Part shown: positions 8,428-16,894 of the stretch, one piece after another
How the letters are laid out: each line of letters starts with the position of its first letter
How positions within the stretch are numbered: position 1 is the stretch's first letter
DNA from: an uncultured Tateyamaria sp.
Lineage (GTDB): Bacteria > Pseudomonadota > Alphaproteobacteria > Rhodobacterales > Rhodobacteraceae
Direction of reading: 5' to 3'
NCBI RefSeq assembly: GCF_947503385.1
Contig: NZ_CANNDO010000004.1
Location: 248,001-312,000, forward strand
Length of the DNA: 64,000 nucleotides
Program-made: the position numbers and the translations under genes
Notes under the pieces: model-generated
The model's database searches: none
Told to the model about the DNA's origin: nothing
What the model saw: the letters and a program-made list of their open reading frames with translations, nothing else

Positions 8428-9351
8428 TCACGCGGCCCGCGCGACGGGCGCCCATGCTGCAAGTGCAGTGGCAATGGCCTCTGCTGGCGGGGTCAGCGTC
8501 AGGTCGGGCAGCGCCTGCGCCAGCTTGGTCCCGTCGATGCGGTGCGGCACAGACCACAGATACCGCATCTCGGCCACTTCGCGCAGCAGCGGTGACACGA
8601 GGCCCATCGCCCGTACCAGCGTCCAAGGCATACCAGAGACCCGCAATGGCCTGCCCATCGCCTGCTCTACCAGAGAGATGAGCGCATCGCCGGTCAGCGC
8701 ATAGCCTGCAAACCCAAACTCCTCGAACCGGTCGAATTGCCCGCGTTTGGCGGCAAGCCCTGCCATCGCGCGCGCCATATCCGGCAACCACGCCCATGCG
8801 TGCACCACGTCGCGCGGGCCGGGATACATCACCTTGCCCTGCCACGCTTTGGCGGCGATTTGATCGTCGAACCAATTGCCACTTTGCGCGGCCTCAAGGA
8901 AATCGCCGCCGCGCAGCACGATGGTGCGGACGTCAGCCTCGAGATAAGCGCGCTCCATACGAACGCGGATGTTTCCCTTGCGCGTGGTGGCGTTCCAAGC
9001 GGTGTCCTCGCGCAGCACCTCGGGCATCCCGGCACCGTAATTGTATACATTGCCGGGGATCATCACGGTTGCACCGCTCGCCTGTGCGGCGGCAATCACC
9101 GCGCGGGTCATGCGCGGCACCTCAGTGGCCCAGTCGGGATATGGCGGGTTGAGTGCGTTCACGATAACCTCATGGCCCTGCGCGATTGTCGCAAGCGCAT
9201 CGGCATCCGACGGATCAACCGCCACGCGCCCTGCCCCGGATTGCGGCCAGCGCCGCGCGGTTTGCGTGACCGCCCAGCCTGGGTCCGCAAATGCCGTCAC
9301 AGCGGCACGCCCGAACCGGCCCGACGCGCCGAGGATCAAAACCTTTTCCAT
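8428..9351 (-). CDS. NAD(P)-dependent epimerase/reductase (atypical SDR, NmrA-like)
   Basis: A 307-residue Rossmann-fold protein beginning EKVLILGASGRFGRAAVTAF, which contains the GxxGxxG nucleotide-binding motif at about residues 9-15. The family includes isoflavone-reductase-like and NmrA-like proteins that reduce or merely sense NAD(P). The usual SDR YxxxK is not obvious (there is AWNATTRKGNIRVRMERAYL instead), so catalysis is uncertain. ATG at 9351 follows AAGGA by nine bases and is preferred to the ATG at 9360. It is divergent from the LysR gene at 9458 across 106 bp, the classic arrangement for a LysR regulator and its target. Confidence 0.8.
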   Translation of the reverse strand: MEKVLILGASGRFGRAAVTAFADPGWAVTQTARRWPQSGAGRVAVDPSDADALATIAQGHEVIVNALNPPYPDWATEVPRMTRAVIAAAQASGATVMIPGNVYNYGAGMPEVLREDTAWNATTRKGNIRVRMERAYLEADVRTIVLRGGDFLEAAQSGNWFDDQIAAKAWQGKVMYPGPRDVVHAWAWLPDMARAMAGLAAKRGQFDRFEEFGFAGYALTGDALISLVEQAMGRPLRVSGMPWTLVRAMGLVSPLLREVAEMRYLWSVPHRIDGTKLAQALPDLTLTPPAEAIATALAAWAPVARAA

Positions 9352-9457
9352 GAAACACATTCCTTTTGCTTGAACATGCCCCTATCTATCTAGTCATTGT
9401 TCGAATATCACTTGCCCTAATTCGGATATTACCATCCATTTTTGGATACATAGGCAC

Positions 9458-10324
9458 ATGCCAGACTGGTCCCAAATTCAATCCTTTGCCGCCGTGGCGC
9501 AGCACGGGTCCCTGTCAGCAGCCGCGCGCGCCATGCAAAGCAGCCAGCCCACGCTCAGCCGTCACATCGCACAGTTGGAAACGGATCTCGGCATCCGCCT
9601 GTTTGACCGTGGCCGCGAGGGTATGGCCCTCACCACGCAAGGGGCAGAGTTGTTGCACCACGCCGAAGCGATGGAGAAGGCGGCGGCACGGTTCGACACG
9701 CTGGACGCCACGCCGGGCCTCAGCGGCACTGTTCGCATCACGGCCAGCCGGGTGGTTGCGCATTTCACCTTGCCCGCCATAATCGCGGAATTGCGCGTCA
9801 CACATCCCGAAATCGAGATTGAGCTTGCCGCCTCCGACAGCACCGAAAACCTGCTGCGCCGCGAGGCGGACATTGCGCTGCGCATGTACCGGCCCACGCA
9901 GGACGATGTGATCACCCGGCACGTGGCAGATGTGGCGCTTGGTGCCTACGCCGCCCACAGCTATATAGCGCGCAAAGGCCTGCCCAGCCGGATCGAGGAT
10001 GTGTCGCGGCATGACCTGATCGGATATGACCGCAGCACGCAGATCATTGACGGGTTTCGCGCACGGGGCCTGACGCTGGACCGGCACGCGTTTGGCGTGC
10101 GCTGCGACGATCAAGTGGCTTGTTGGGAACTGGTGCTGGCGGGATGCGGCGTGGGGTTTACCCAATGTGTGATCGGCGACAACGACACGCGTGTTCAGCG
10201 CCTTTTTGGGCCGGACGCTGTGGGTACGCTGCCCATTTGGCTGACCGCTCATCCTGATCTGCGCCGGGTGCCAAGGGTGCGCACGGTCTATGATGCGCTG
10301 GCGGAGGCGCTGTCACGACTTTGA
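9458..10324 (+). CDS. LysR-family transcriptional regulator
   Basis: A 288-residue LysR protein. The N-terminal winged helix-turn-helix (about 1-60) reads FAAVAQHGSLSAAARAMQSSQPTLSRHIAQLE; the rest is the periplasmic-binding-like effector domain. It most likely controls the divergent NAD(P)-binding protein at 8428-9351, because the two share a 106-bp AT-richer intergenic region (9352-9457). The effector cannot be guessed. The pair interrupts the usual phaP-phaR order and may be a later insertion into the PHB locus. Confidence 0.9.
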   Translation: MPDWSQIQSFAAVAQHGSLSAAARAMQSSQPTLSRHIAQLETDLGIRLFDRGREGMALTTQGAELLHHAEAMEKAAARFDTLDATPGLSGTVRITASRVVAHFTLPAIIAELRVTHPEIEIELAASDSTENLLRREADIALRMYRPTQDDVITRHVADVALGAYAAHSYIARKGLPSRIEDVSRHDLIGYDRSTQIIDGFRARGLTLDRHAFGVRCDDQVACWELVLAGCGVGFTQCVIGDNDTRVQRLFGPDAVGTLPIWLTAHPDLRRVPRVRTVYDALAEALSRL

Positions 10325-10330
10325 CCCGGA

Positions 10331-10362
10331 CAAGAAAAAGGCGGGCTCCAGAGGAGCCCGCC
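10331..10362 (-). terminator. Rho-independent terminator of phaP
   Basis: A perfect 10-bp stem, GGCGGGCTCC / GGAGCCCGCC, with a 3-base loop. On the minus strand it is followed by CTTTTTCTTG-type T-rich sequence, so it ends phaP transcription 60 bp past the phaP stop. It lies just after the stop of the convergent LysR gene, which may also use the hairpin. Confidence 0.85.
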
Positions 10363-10421
10363 ACAGTCACCGCGCTGTATCAGGGAGGAAGTTAGCGCGA
10401 TATTCTGTTGAAGCGTTGCGC

Positions 10422-10871
10422 TTACTTGGCAGCGGCAGCTTTTTTCGCAGCGGCAGTCATTTCACCGGTTGCTTTTTTCACTGCTGCGGCTGTGTCTTCG
10501 CTCATGTCTTTGCCTGCGGCCATCATCAGTTCGACGGTGTCCATTTGCACTTTCTTGGCAACTTCGGCAAAGGCGGCCATGTGCTCGGCTGTCACTTCAG
10601 CGTAGGACGACGCGAAGTCGGTCATCGCTTTGGCGTAGTCGGCAGGCTCTGCCTTGGCTTTGGACATGTCGCCCAGTTTTGCCAGGGTTTCTTTGGTCCA
10701 CTTGGAGGAGATCTCGGTGGATTTCTCGGCGGCGTCGATGGCGACGTGGCTCAGCTTTTCGTTCAGCGTGGTCGCTGTTTTGAAAGCGTCTTCCATTGCT
10801 GCGGTGTCGACGGGGAACGAACCCATAACGTCTTTGAACATCGCGGTCATATCTTGTGTGGCTTTGGCCAT
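10422..10871 (-). CDS. phaP: Phasin, PHB granule-associated protein
   Basis: A 149-residue phasin, rich in Ala and Lys, predicted to be almost entirely helical with a lysine/alanine tail (AAAKKAAAAK). It begins MAKATQDMTAMFKDVMGSFP; the Phasin_2-type region (about 20-120) includes LNEKLSHVAIDAAEKSTEIS. Phasins coat PHB granules and set their size and number. It follows phaC on the same strand, but 168 bp containing two PhaR boxes (10942-10979) separate them, so phaP has its own repressible promoter. A strong terminator follows. Confidence 0.93.
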   Translation of the reverse strand: MAKATQDMTAMFKDVMGSFPVDTAAMEDAFKTATTLNEKLSHVAIDAAEKSTEISSKWTKETLAKLGDMSKAKAEPADYAKAMTDFASSYAEVTAEHMAAFAEVAKKVQMDTVELMMAAGKDMSEDTAAAVKKATGEMTAAAKKAAAAK

Positions 10872-10941
10872 GGTACTCAGTCCTTGCTTTCGATTGTAGC
10901 AGGATCATTCCCGCTTTCTGCATCTGCAAACAATATGAATG

Positions 10942-10979
10942 CTGCAGTGCAGAAAATCAACCCTTTTGCTGCAGTGCGG
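10942..10979 (-). promoter_or_regulatory. Tandem PhaR operators upstream of phaP
   Basis: CTGCAGTGCAG at 10942-10952 is an exact CTGC-N3-GCAG box; CTGCAGTGCGG at 10969-10979 differs at one base. They are 27 bp apart start to start and 71-108 bp upstream of the phaP ATG. Derepression of phasin when PhaR moves to PHB granules is the known Paracoccus mechanism. Confidence 0.75.
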
Positions 10980-11039
10980 CAAAATGGCATGACCCGGGGG
11001 AAAGCGTAAGGAAAATCAGAGCTTTGGTCGCCTGCTCGC

Positions 11040-12845
11040 CTAGGGCTTGGCCTTGACGGTAACGTATGTTCCGGGCGCATCGCACAGCACAGGGTGCGTG
11101 GAATCACCCGGTTCGCGTGCCGGAACCATGGCCCCGCTGCGCTTGTTCAACCACGCCTCCCAGCGGGGCCACCACGACCCTTCGTGAAAGGCAGCACTTG
11201 CGCTCCAGGCTTCGGGATCAAGGCTTAGATCGTCATTTGTGTAATGCCCGTACTTGTTCTTGGACGGCGGATTCACGATGCCCGCGATATGGCCCGACTG
11301 CGTCTTGATAAACGTACGGTCCTTGGAGCCGAACTGCTGCACTCCGCGGTAGCAGTTGGCCCATGGCGCGATATGGTCCGTCTCGCAGGCGATGGCACAG
11401 ACGGGGACGTCTATATCGTCGAGTGTTAGCCTGTGCCCCAGCAGTTCAAACCCGCCTTCCGCCAGTTCATTGCGCTGACAGAGGCCGCGTAGATATTGCA
11501 TTGCCATCTTCTCGGGCAGGTTCGCCCCATCGCCATTCCAATAGAGCAGATCGAATGCAGGCGGCGTCTGTCCCATCATGTAGCTCTTGATGGCGGGGGT
11601 ATAGACGAGGTCATTGGCCCGCAAAAACGTGAACGTCCGCGCCATGATGACAGATGGCAAAATGCCCTTGTCTGCGCATTCCGCCTCGATCCCATCAATA
11701 AAATCGTCCGTCAGGAAGGGAGAAAACTCGCCCTGATCCCCGAAATCCGTAAGCGCGGTAAAAAAGGTCGCCGACTTGATCGACTTGTCCTTGCGCTGTT
11801 TCAGCAGGCTGAGTGTCAGCGACAGGGTTGTGCCCGCGATGCAGTAGCCAATGGCGTTGACATGCTTTTCGCCGGTGATCGCCTTGGCCTCACGGATCGC
11901 TGTCAAATAGCCGTCCTCGACGTAGTCCTCGAGGCCGACACTGGCATAGGCCGCATCGGGGTTCACCCACGACACCACAAACAGGGTATAGCCCTGATCG
12001 ACGATCCATTTGACCAGAGAGTTCTGCTGTTTCAGGTCGAGGATGTAAAATTTGTTGATCCATGGCGGGAACAGGACGATGGGCGTCTTGTGAACCTTTT
12101 CGGTGGCCGGTGTGTACTGGATCAGTTCCATCATACGGTTGCGATAGACAACCTTGCCCGGTGTCGTGGCGATGTTGTGCCCCAGTTCGAACGCGGTTTC
12201 ATCCGCCAGCCGCACCACCAGTTCGCCGTTATTGGCCTCAAGATCGGCAATCAGGTTTTCCAAACCGTCAATCAGGCTCTGGCCTTCGGTCTCGACCGCC
12301 TTTTCCAGCGCATCGGGGTTCGTGGCCAGAAAATTGGTGGGCGACATCATGTCGAGGATTTGCCGCGAGAAATACCCAAGGCGCTGCTTTTCCTTGGGGT
12401 CCAGATCGGTAACAGAGTCGACCGCCTGCATCACCGCGTCGGCGTTGATCAGGTACTGTTGCTTGACGAAATTGAAGTAGGGATGCGTGTCCCACAGCGG
12501 GTTGGCAAAGCGGCGGTCCTTGGGCCCCGGATCATCCGGCGCCTTCAGCTTGCCACTGGCCAGCGCCTGCTGCGCCTCGACGAAGTGTGTGACGGACTTG
12601 GACCAGAACTGCAACTGATGCTCCAGCACTTTGGCGGGGTCGCGCAGCGCCTCCTGCCAATAGGCGGTGGCCGCCTTGCCAAACAGCTCCTGATTCGGGC
12701 CGTCGAGCGCGGCATTGTGCGTGCTGCGGTGCGTCATGACCTGGGTGAGTCGCTGTGTCAGTTCCTCAACCTTGCGGAGATTTGTGTTCAATTTGTCGAG
12801 GTTTTCACCCGTCACTGCACCAGAGGTGGTGTCACTGGTTGTCAT
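11040..12845 (-). CDS. phaC: Class I poly(3-hydroxyalkanoate) synthase
   Basis: A 601-residue polymerase that joins 3-hydroxybutyryl-CoA units into PHB on the granule surface. The lipase-box-like GYCIAGTTLSL carries the nucleophile Cys at about residue 335; the aspartate is expected in CETDHIAPW and the general-base His in SGHIAGIVNPP. The N-terminal region (about 1-200) matches the PhaC N-terminal domain. Length is normal for class I, and no phaE or phaR subunit of class III/IV synthases is present. ATG at 12845 follows AAGAGG. The gene is divergent from the depolymerase phaZ across 150 bp and is followed by phaP. Confidence 0.96.
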   Translation of the reverse strand: MTTSDTTSGAVTGENLDKLNTNLRKVEELTQRLTQVMTHRSTHNAALDGPNQELFGKAATAYWQEALRDPAKVLEHQLQFWSKSVTHFVEAQQALASGKLKAPDDPGPKDRRFANPLWDTHPYFNFVKQQYLINADAVMQAVDSVTDLDPKEKQRLGYFSRQILDMMSPTNFLATNPDALEKAVETEGQSLIDGLENLIADLEANNGELVVRLADETAFELGHNIATTPGKVVYRNRMMELIQYTPATEKVHKTPIVLFPPWINKFYILDLKQQNSLVKWIVDQGYTLFVVSWVNPDAAYASVGLEDYVEDGYLTAIREAKAITGEKHVNAIGYCIAGTTLSLTLSLLKQRKDKSIKSATFFTALTDFGDQGEFSPFLTDDFIDGIEAECADKGILPSVIMARTFTFLRANDLVYTPAIKSYMMGQTPPAFDLLYWNGDGANLPEKMAMQYLRGLCQRNELAEGGFELLGHRLTLDDIDVPVCAIACETDHIAPWANCYRGVQQFGSKDRTFIKTQSGHIAGIVNPPSKNKYGHYTNDDLSLDPEAWSASAAFHEGSWWPRWEAWLNKRSGAMVPAREPGDSTHPVLCDAPGTYVTVKAKP

Positions 12846-12995
12846 ATTAACCTCTTCGTCCTAGTCTCGCACATGCAGCATTCGCGCACTTCCGTGCCTG
12901 GTGTCTGTGTATGGTCGCATGTTTCAGGGGGCAAAGCGACAAACCGTCCGATGCGGAACTGTCACGTTTCGCCCCTTTGTACAGGAGTTTTGGTC
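12846..12995. promoter_or_regulatory. phaC/phaZ divergent promoter region
   Basis: This 150-bp region must hold the promoters of both genes. A TGC-rich stretch (minus strand GCTGCATGTGCG, around 12868-12880) resembles one half of a PhaR box, but no full CTGC-N3/4-GCAG is present, in contrast to phaP and phaR. AGGAG at 12983-12987 is the phaZ ribosome-binding site. Confidence 0.5.
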
Positions 12996-14270
12996 ATGCG
13001 CTACATGATGAGCTACGACCTTATGGAAACGATGCGCAACACGAACCAGTGGCTGGGCGCGACCGCCGCAGCCGTGGGTGCGTACCCGGCAATGGCGATG
13101 CTGCCCAATCCGGCGATGGAATGGATGCGCGCCTGGGGCGAGGTGACAGAACGCACCTTTCAACGCATGGTCGTCAAACCCGACTGGGGCATCCCCTCTT
13201 TCACCGCCGAAGATGGCAAGGACCACCTCGTCAGCATTGATGTGGTTGTACCCGGCGACTTTGGCGATCTGATCCATTTTAACGTCACTGGCCGGAAAGA
13301 ACGCAAGCGCAAGGTCCTGCTGGTTGCCCCCATGTCCGGCCACTATGCCACGCTGCTGCGTTCGACCGTGATGTCGCTGATGCCCGATTGCGAGGTGTAT
13401 GTGACCGATTGGCACAATGCCCGCGACATCCCCGTCAGTGCGGGCAAGTTCGATGTGGAAGATTACACGCTCTACCTCGTCGACTATATGCGCGAACTGG
13501 GCCCGGACACACATGTCATCGCCGTTTGCCAACCTGCGCCGCTGACGCTCGCCGCCACGGCCTATCTGGCCGAAGAAGACCCCAAAGCGCAGCCCCGGTC
13601 ACTGACCCTGATCGGCGGGCCGATCGACCCTGACGCCAACGCCACTGACGTCACAGACTTTGGTCGCCGCGTCACCATGGGCCAGCTTGAAGAGTTGATG
13701 ATCCAGCGTGTTGGTTTCAAATATCCGGGCGTGGGCCGCATGGTTTATCCGGGTCTGTTGCAACTGCAATCGTTCATGTCGATGAATGCCGAAAAGCACT
13801 CCAAAGCCTTCACCGACCAGATTGCCCGCGTCGCCAAGGGCGCGGCAGGCGATCACGACAAGCACAACAAATTCTACGACGAATATCTCGCTGTGATGGA
13901 CATGACCGCCGAATTCTATTTGTCGACGGTGGAACGCATCTTCAAGCGCGCCGAGATTGCCCAGAACGCCTTTACGGTGGGTGGCAAGCGCGTGGATATT
14001 GGCAAAATCACCACCGTGGCCGTCAAAACTGTTGAAGGGGCGAATGACGACATCTCCGCCCCCGGTCAGTGCATTGCGGCGCTGGCGCTGTGCACCGGAC
14101 TGCCGGACGAGAAAAAGGCCAGCCATGTGGAGCCGGGTGCAGGCCACTACGGCATCTTTGCAGGCAAAAGCTGGCGCAACAACATCCGCCCGCTGGTGCT
14201 GGATTTCATCGACGCCAACTCCCCCAAAGGTGCGGCAAAGAAGGCCGCCAACAAGAACGCGGCCGCCTAA
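12996..14270 (+). CDS. phaZ: Intracellular PHB depolymerase
   Basis: A 424-residue intracellular depolymerase that mobilises PHB. The nucleophile is the Cys of VICQP-type depolymerases, here IAVCQPAPLTLAA (Cys about 178). It starts MRYMMSYDLMETMRNTNQW, typical of the family, and ends in an Ala/Lys-rich tail. An open frame continues 1.5 kb upstream, antisense to phaC, but the AGGAG eight bases before the ATG at 12996 and the family length fix the start. Divergent pairing with phaC lets synthesis and degradation be balanced from one regulatory region. Confidence 0.94.
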   Translation: MRYMMSYDLMETMRNTNQWLGATAAAVGAYPAMAMLPNPAMEWMRAWGEVTERTFQRMVVKPDWGIPSFTAEDGKDHLVSIDVVVPGDFGDLIHFNVTGRKERKRKVLLVAPMSGHYATLLRSTVMSLMPDCEVYVTDWHNARDIPVSAGKFDVEDYTLYLVDYMRELGPDTHVIAVCQPAPLTLAATAYLAEEDPKAQPRSLTLIGGPIDPDANATDVTDFGRRVTMGQLEELMIQRVGFKYPGVGRMVYPGLLQLQSFMSMNAEKHSKAFTDQIARVAKGAAGDHDKHNKFYDEYLAVMDMTAEFYLSTVERIFKRAEIAQNAFTVGGKRVDIGKITTVAVKTVEGANDDISAPGQCIAALALCTGLPDEKKASHVEPGAGHYGIFAGKSWRNNIRPLVLDFIDANSPKGAAKKAANKNAAA

Positions 14271-14273
14271 GTC

Positions 14274-14849
14274 ATGGCGGGCGCGGATCTCAAATTCGCG
14301 TGCAATTGCAACACTCTGCGTGGGACACTTGTCGGGGCCGGACCCGGAACTGGCACCCGCGTTGAGTGCTTTTGCCACGACTGCCGGGCCGCCGAGGTTT
14401 ATGCCGGACAACCTGACCCCGCACCGGGTGCGGTGCAACTCTACCAGACGACACCGTTTCGCGTGCGGATCGATGCAGGTGCCGACCAACTGGCCCCGTT
14501 CGCCTTCAGCGAAAAAGGCCCGCTGCGCTGGCAGGCGCGCTGCTGCGGCGCGACCATGTTTCTGACGGCGCGTTCCCCCAAGCTCAGCTTTACCTCGTTT
14601 CGCACAGACCGATTGGCGGACAGCGACGCACTTGGCCCGGTGCGGGCCCGCGCCTTTGTCCGCAAACCCAACGGCAAACGCGGGCACGAAGGGTTGGCAG
14701 GGTTTATTGCAGGCTTTGCCGCCCGCGCCATTGGCGCACGGGTCAGCGGACGGTGGAAGGACACGCCATTCTTTGACCCGGATGGCAGACCGGTCGCAGA
14801 GGTCCATCTGGTGTCAAAGGCAGAGCGGAACGCCTTGCCCCTGCCCTAA
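14274..14849 (+). CDS. DUF6151-type, GFA-like cysteine-rich protein
   Basis: A 191-residue protein resembling the glutathione-dependent formaldehyde-activating enzyme (GFA/CENP-V) zinc fold. Candidate metal ligands are the CNC near residues 10-12, VECFCHDCRA near 33-40 and the CC pair in RWQARCCGATMF. The C-terminal half (about 110-191) is specific to the DUF6151 family, common in Rhodobacteraceae. It begins three bases after the phaZ stop, so it is probably cotranscribed with it. No function is established; a role in thiol or C1 chemistry is only suggested by the fold. Its end overlaps the convergent dioxygenase remnant by four bases. Confidence 0.75.
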   Translation: MAGADLKFACNCNTLRGTLVGAGPGTGTRVECFCHDCRAAEVYAGQPDPAPGAVQLYQTTPFRVRIDAGADQLAPFAFSEKGPLRWQARCCGATMFLTARSPKLSFTSFRTDRLADSDALGPVRARAFVRKPNGKRGHEGLAGFIAGFAARAIGARVSGRWKDTPFFDPDGRPVAEVHLVSKAERNALPLP

Positions 14850-16006
14850 CCCCGTTTGGCTGCTGCCGCATCCAGCGCGTCATTGACCGCATCCACAGAC
14901 AGATCGGTGGCCACAGCGCGCTGCAACAGCGCCTGATCGCTCTCCGGTGCAAGCCCGCCCACGGGCGGATCGGTGTCGAGGTTGGTGGGAAACGGGTAGC
15001 CTTCGGCAGCCGCTGCAATGGCCGCAACCTGTTCCAGACCCGACACTTGCCCCAAATGCGGATAGATCGCCTTGGCCATGGCCAGCTGGTCCAGCTTTTC
15101 CAGCGAACGGCCCATGGGCGACGACACCTGCATCAGATTGGCCATCCGTTCGACATCCTGCGTCCGGTTCTCTCCGGCTGCGTGAAACAGCGCCGGATTG
15201 AAATAGAGCGCATCTCCCTTGTCCAAGGGCACCTGCACCGCTGACGCCGCGAAGGCCGCGCGGAATTCCGGTTGGCGAAAGGTGATATAACCCGCCGGGT
15301 AGGCCTGCGAAAACGGCAGCAATTGCGTCGGTCCCGATGCAACCGGCATATCGCAATGCGCCACAGCGCCTTGCAGCGTCAACAAAGGCGACAAAAGGTG
15401 CATATGCACCGGAAAGCCCGCCGCCTGTTCTGCCGTCATAAAGCCCAGATGGTAGTCGCGATGCGCCTCTTGTGCGGTACCGCCCGGATGCACGAGGTTC
15501 ACCTAGCTGGTGGTCTGATACCCCCGGCCCAACCACGCCTCGCTGATCGCGTCCAATGTGGTGTTGGCAAAGTAACGGACAAAAACGTCCGGGGCGCGCA
15601 GGCACAGCTTTTCCTGCACGTTCCAGATACGGTCGTTGGCCCCGGCGGCGGCAAAGTGGTCAGCCCCGCCGCCCTTGTCCGCCTTCTCCTCAGCGATGAT
15701 CGTATTGAAAATCTCGGTCGCTTCATCCAGCACGCCTGTGTCCGCATAGGCCCGTTTCAGCACGACAGCCCCCGGACCCGTCAGCATCACCTCGGCCCAC
15801 TCGCTCATCAGCGCAAGGCGGCTATTGTCAACCTCCAGCGCGGGGCGCAGCGCGTCCATATCGTAGATCGGCACGTTGGACTGAATGTCGGCCGCTTGCG
15901 GGCACATGTCCGGCACCGTCTTGCGTGCGATCAATGCTCTGAAATCGTCGATGCTGCACGCCCGCGGATCAAAGTAGCCGCGTGCCGCAATCAAAAGGTC
16001 TTTCAT
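14846..16006 (-). pseudogene. Phytanoyl-CoA dioxygenase-family protein interrupted by one in-frame TAG
   Basis: Reading from the ATG at 16006 gives 167 residues ending ...AWLGRGYQTTS, then TAG at 15503-15505, and then the same frame continues VNLVHPGGTAQEAHRDYHLGF for 218 more residues. Together (about 386 aa) the two parts make one Fe(II)/2-oxoglutarate dioxygenase. The AHRDYH segment with the iron-binding HxD lies after the stop, so the upstream piece cannot be catalytic. Family members commonly read TSQVN at this point, so a single CAG-to-TAG change is the simplest cause. The remainder has no frameshift or further stop, so the lesion is recent, a sequencing error, or suppressed. The downstream half could start at GTG 15502 but would lack the N-terminal sheet. 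Confidence 0.8.
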
Positions 16007-16315
16007 TAGCCCATCCTCCCTGCCCGAAATGTTATGCGGCGCGACAGGCGTCAGGCCAGACAGAAAATGTCAGGCCGCCCCACATATGCGGGGCGACCTG
16101 CAGGACGCGATCTTGCACCTAATCTGGATGGGGGTTGTACAAGGCCGCCTCATAGGCTCTGCCAGACCGCGACCGCGTTCTCCGGTGGGCTGTGACACGA
16201 GAATCCCGGATCACCGTTCACCAGACGCCGCAACCGCGCTTGCCAGAGTCACAGGAACAAGGCGCGAGGTCGCCGTTTTATGCGAAACTTTTTTCGGTGC
16301 CGCCGTGGTGCCGTC
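16007..16315. other. Gene-free interval with one hairpin
   Basis: No convincing gene is seen in these 309 bases. CGCCCC / GGGGCG arms at 16076-16081 and 16090-16095 form a hairpin with an 8-base loop about 70 bp upstream of the dioxygenase start; it could be an operator or a leader structure. The rest should hold the dioxygenase promoter and the 3' end of the mmcB transcript. A T-run near 16288 has no strong stem before it. Confidence 0.4.
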
Positions 16316-16774
16316 TCACCAGCCCAAATGCGCGCCCGGATCGCGCAAAATGTGCAGGCGGCGCGCGGCGTGGCTGGCAAAACCCTGGATCACCGATTTG
16401 CGCCGTGCGGGTGCCAGCTTGTCTTCGGGGGCCATCCGCACAATCTCGGCGTCGTAGGCATCGGCGAGGATCAGACCGCTGTCATCCGGCAACAGCTCCA
16501 CGGGAAATTCACTGTCAACGGCCCAGAAAAACCGATCGCACCAGTCCAGATAACCCTGCCATTTGTGGTCCGACATAAAGTCCGAACGGGACGATTTGCA
16601 CTCGACCACCCAAATCTCGCCCTTGGGACCCAGCGCCATAACGTCGACGCGCAGCCCGCGCGTGGGCACCAGTTCCTCGACCGTGGCCCACCCCAGCGAG
16701 GCCAAATGCCGCGCCACGCCACGCGCCAGCAATTGCCCTGGCATCAGGGTCGGAGGATCGGTCAGATCAGTCAT
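16316..16774 (-). CDS. mmcB: MmcB-family DNA repair protein
   Basis: A 152-residue protein of the MmcB family, a PD-(D/E)XK-like nuclease fold linked to mitomycin C resistance in Caulobacter. The core LRVDVMALGPKGEIWVVECKSSRSDF shows the D...ECK arrangement of that fold (about residues 43-66). The ATG at 16774 gives the family length; no strong ribosome site is visible, and the frame stays open upstream to 16966, so the start is less certain than the identity. It is divergent from the membrane protein gene at 16895. Confidence 0.85.
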   Translation of the reverse strand: MTDLTDPPTLMPGQLLARGVARHLASLGWATVEELVPTRGLRVDVMALGPKGEIWVVECKSSRSDFMSDHKWQGYLDWCDRFFWAVDSEFPVELLPDDSGLILADAYDAEIVRMAPEDKLAPARRKSVIQGFASHAARRLHILRDPGAHLGW

Positions 16775-16894
16775 GGCCAAGAATATGAACAAAGGATGAA
16801 CAAACGCAAGGGGGCGCATCTGCACAAATCGGCCCCTTGGCGTTGCCGGACCCAGCGCATAGCTTGACACGATCAAAAGCCATGGGGGCGCAAC

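Noticed and set aside
11496..12995. Long open frame upstream of and in phase with phaZ
   Set aside because: It is antisense to phaC; codon composition and the AGGAG before 12996 show that phaZ starts at 12996.
15503..15505. TAG as a pyrrolysine codon, given an MttB-family gene nearby
   Set aside because: The MttB-like gene has no internal TAG, no pyl genes are seen, and Gln fits the dioxygenase column.
16280..16300. Intrinsic terminator at the TTTTTT near 16290
   Set aside because: No stable stem directly precedes the T-run on either strand.
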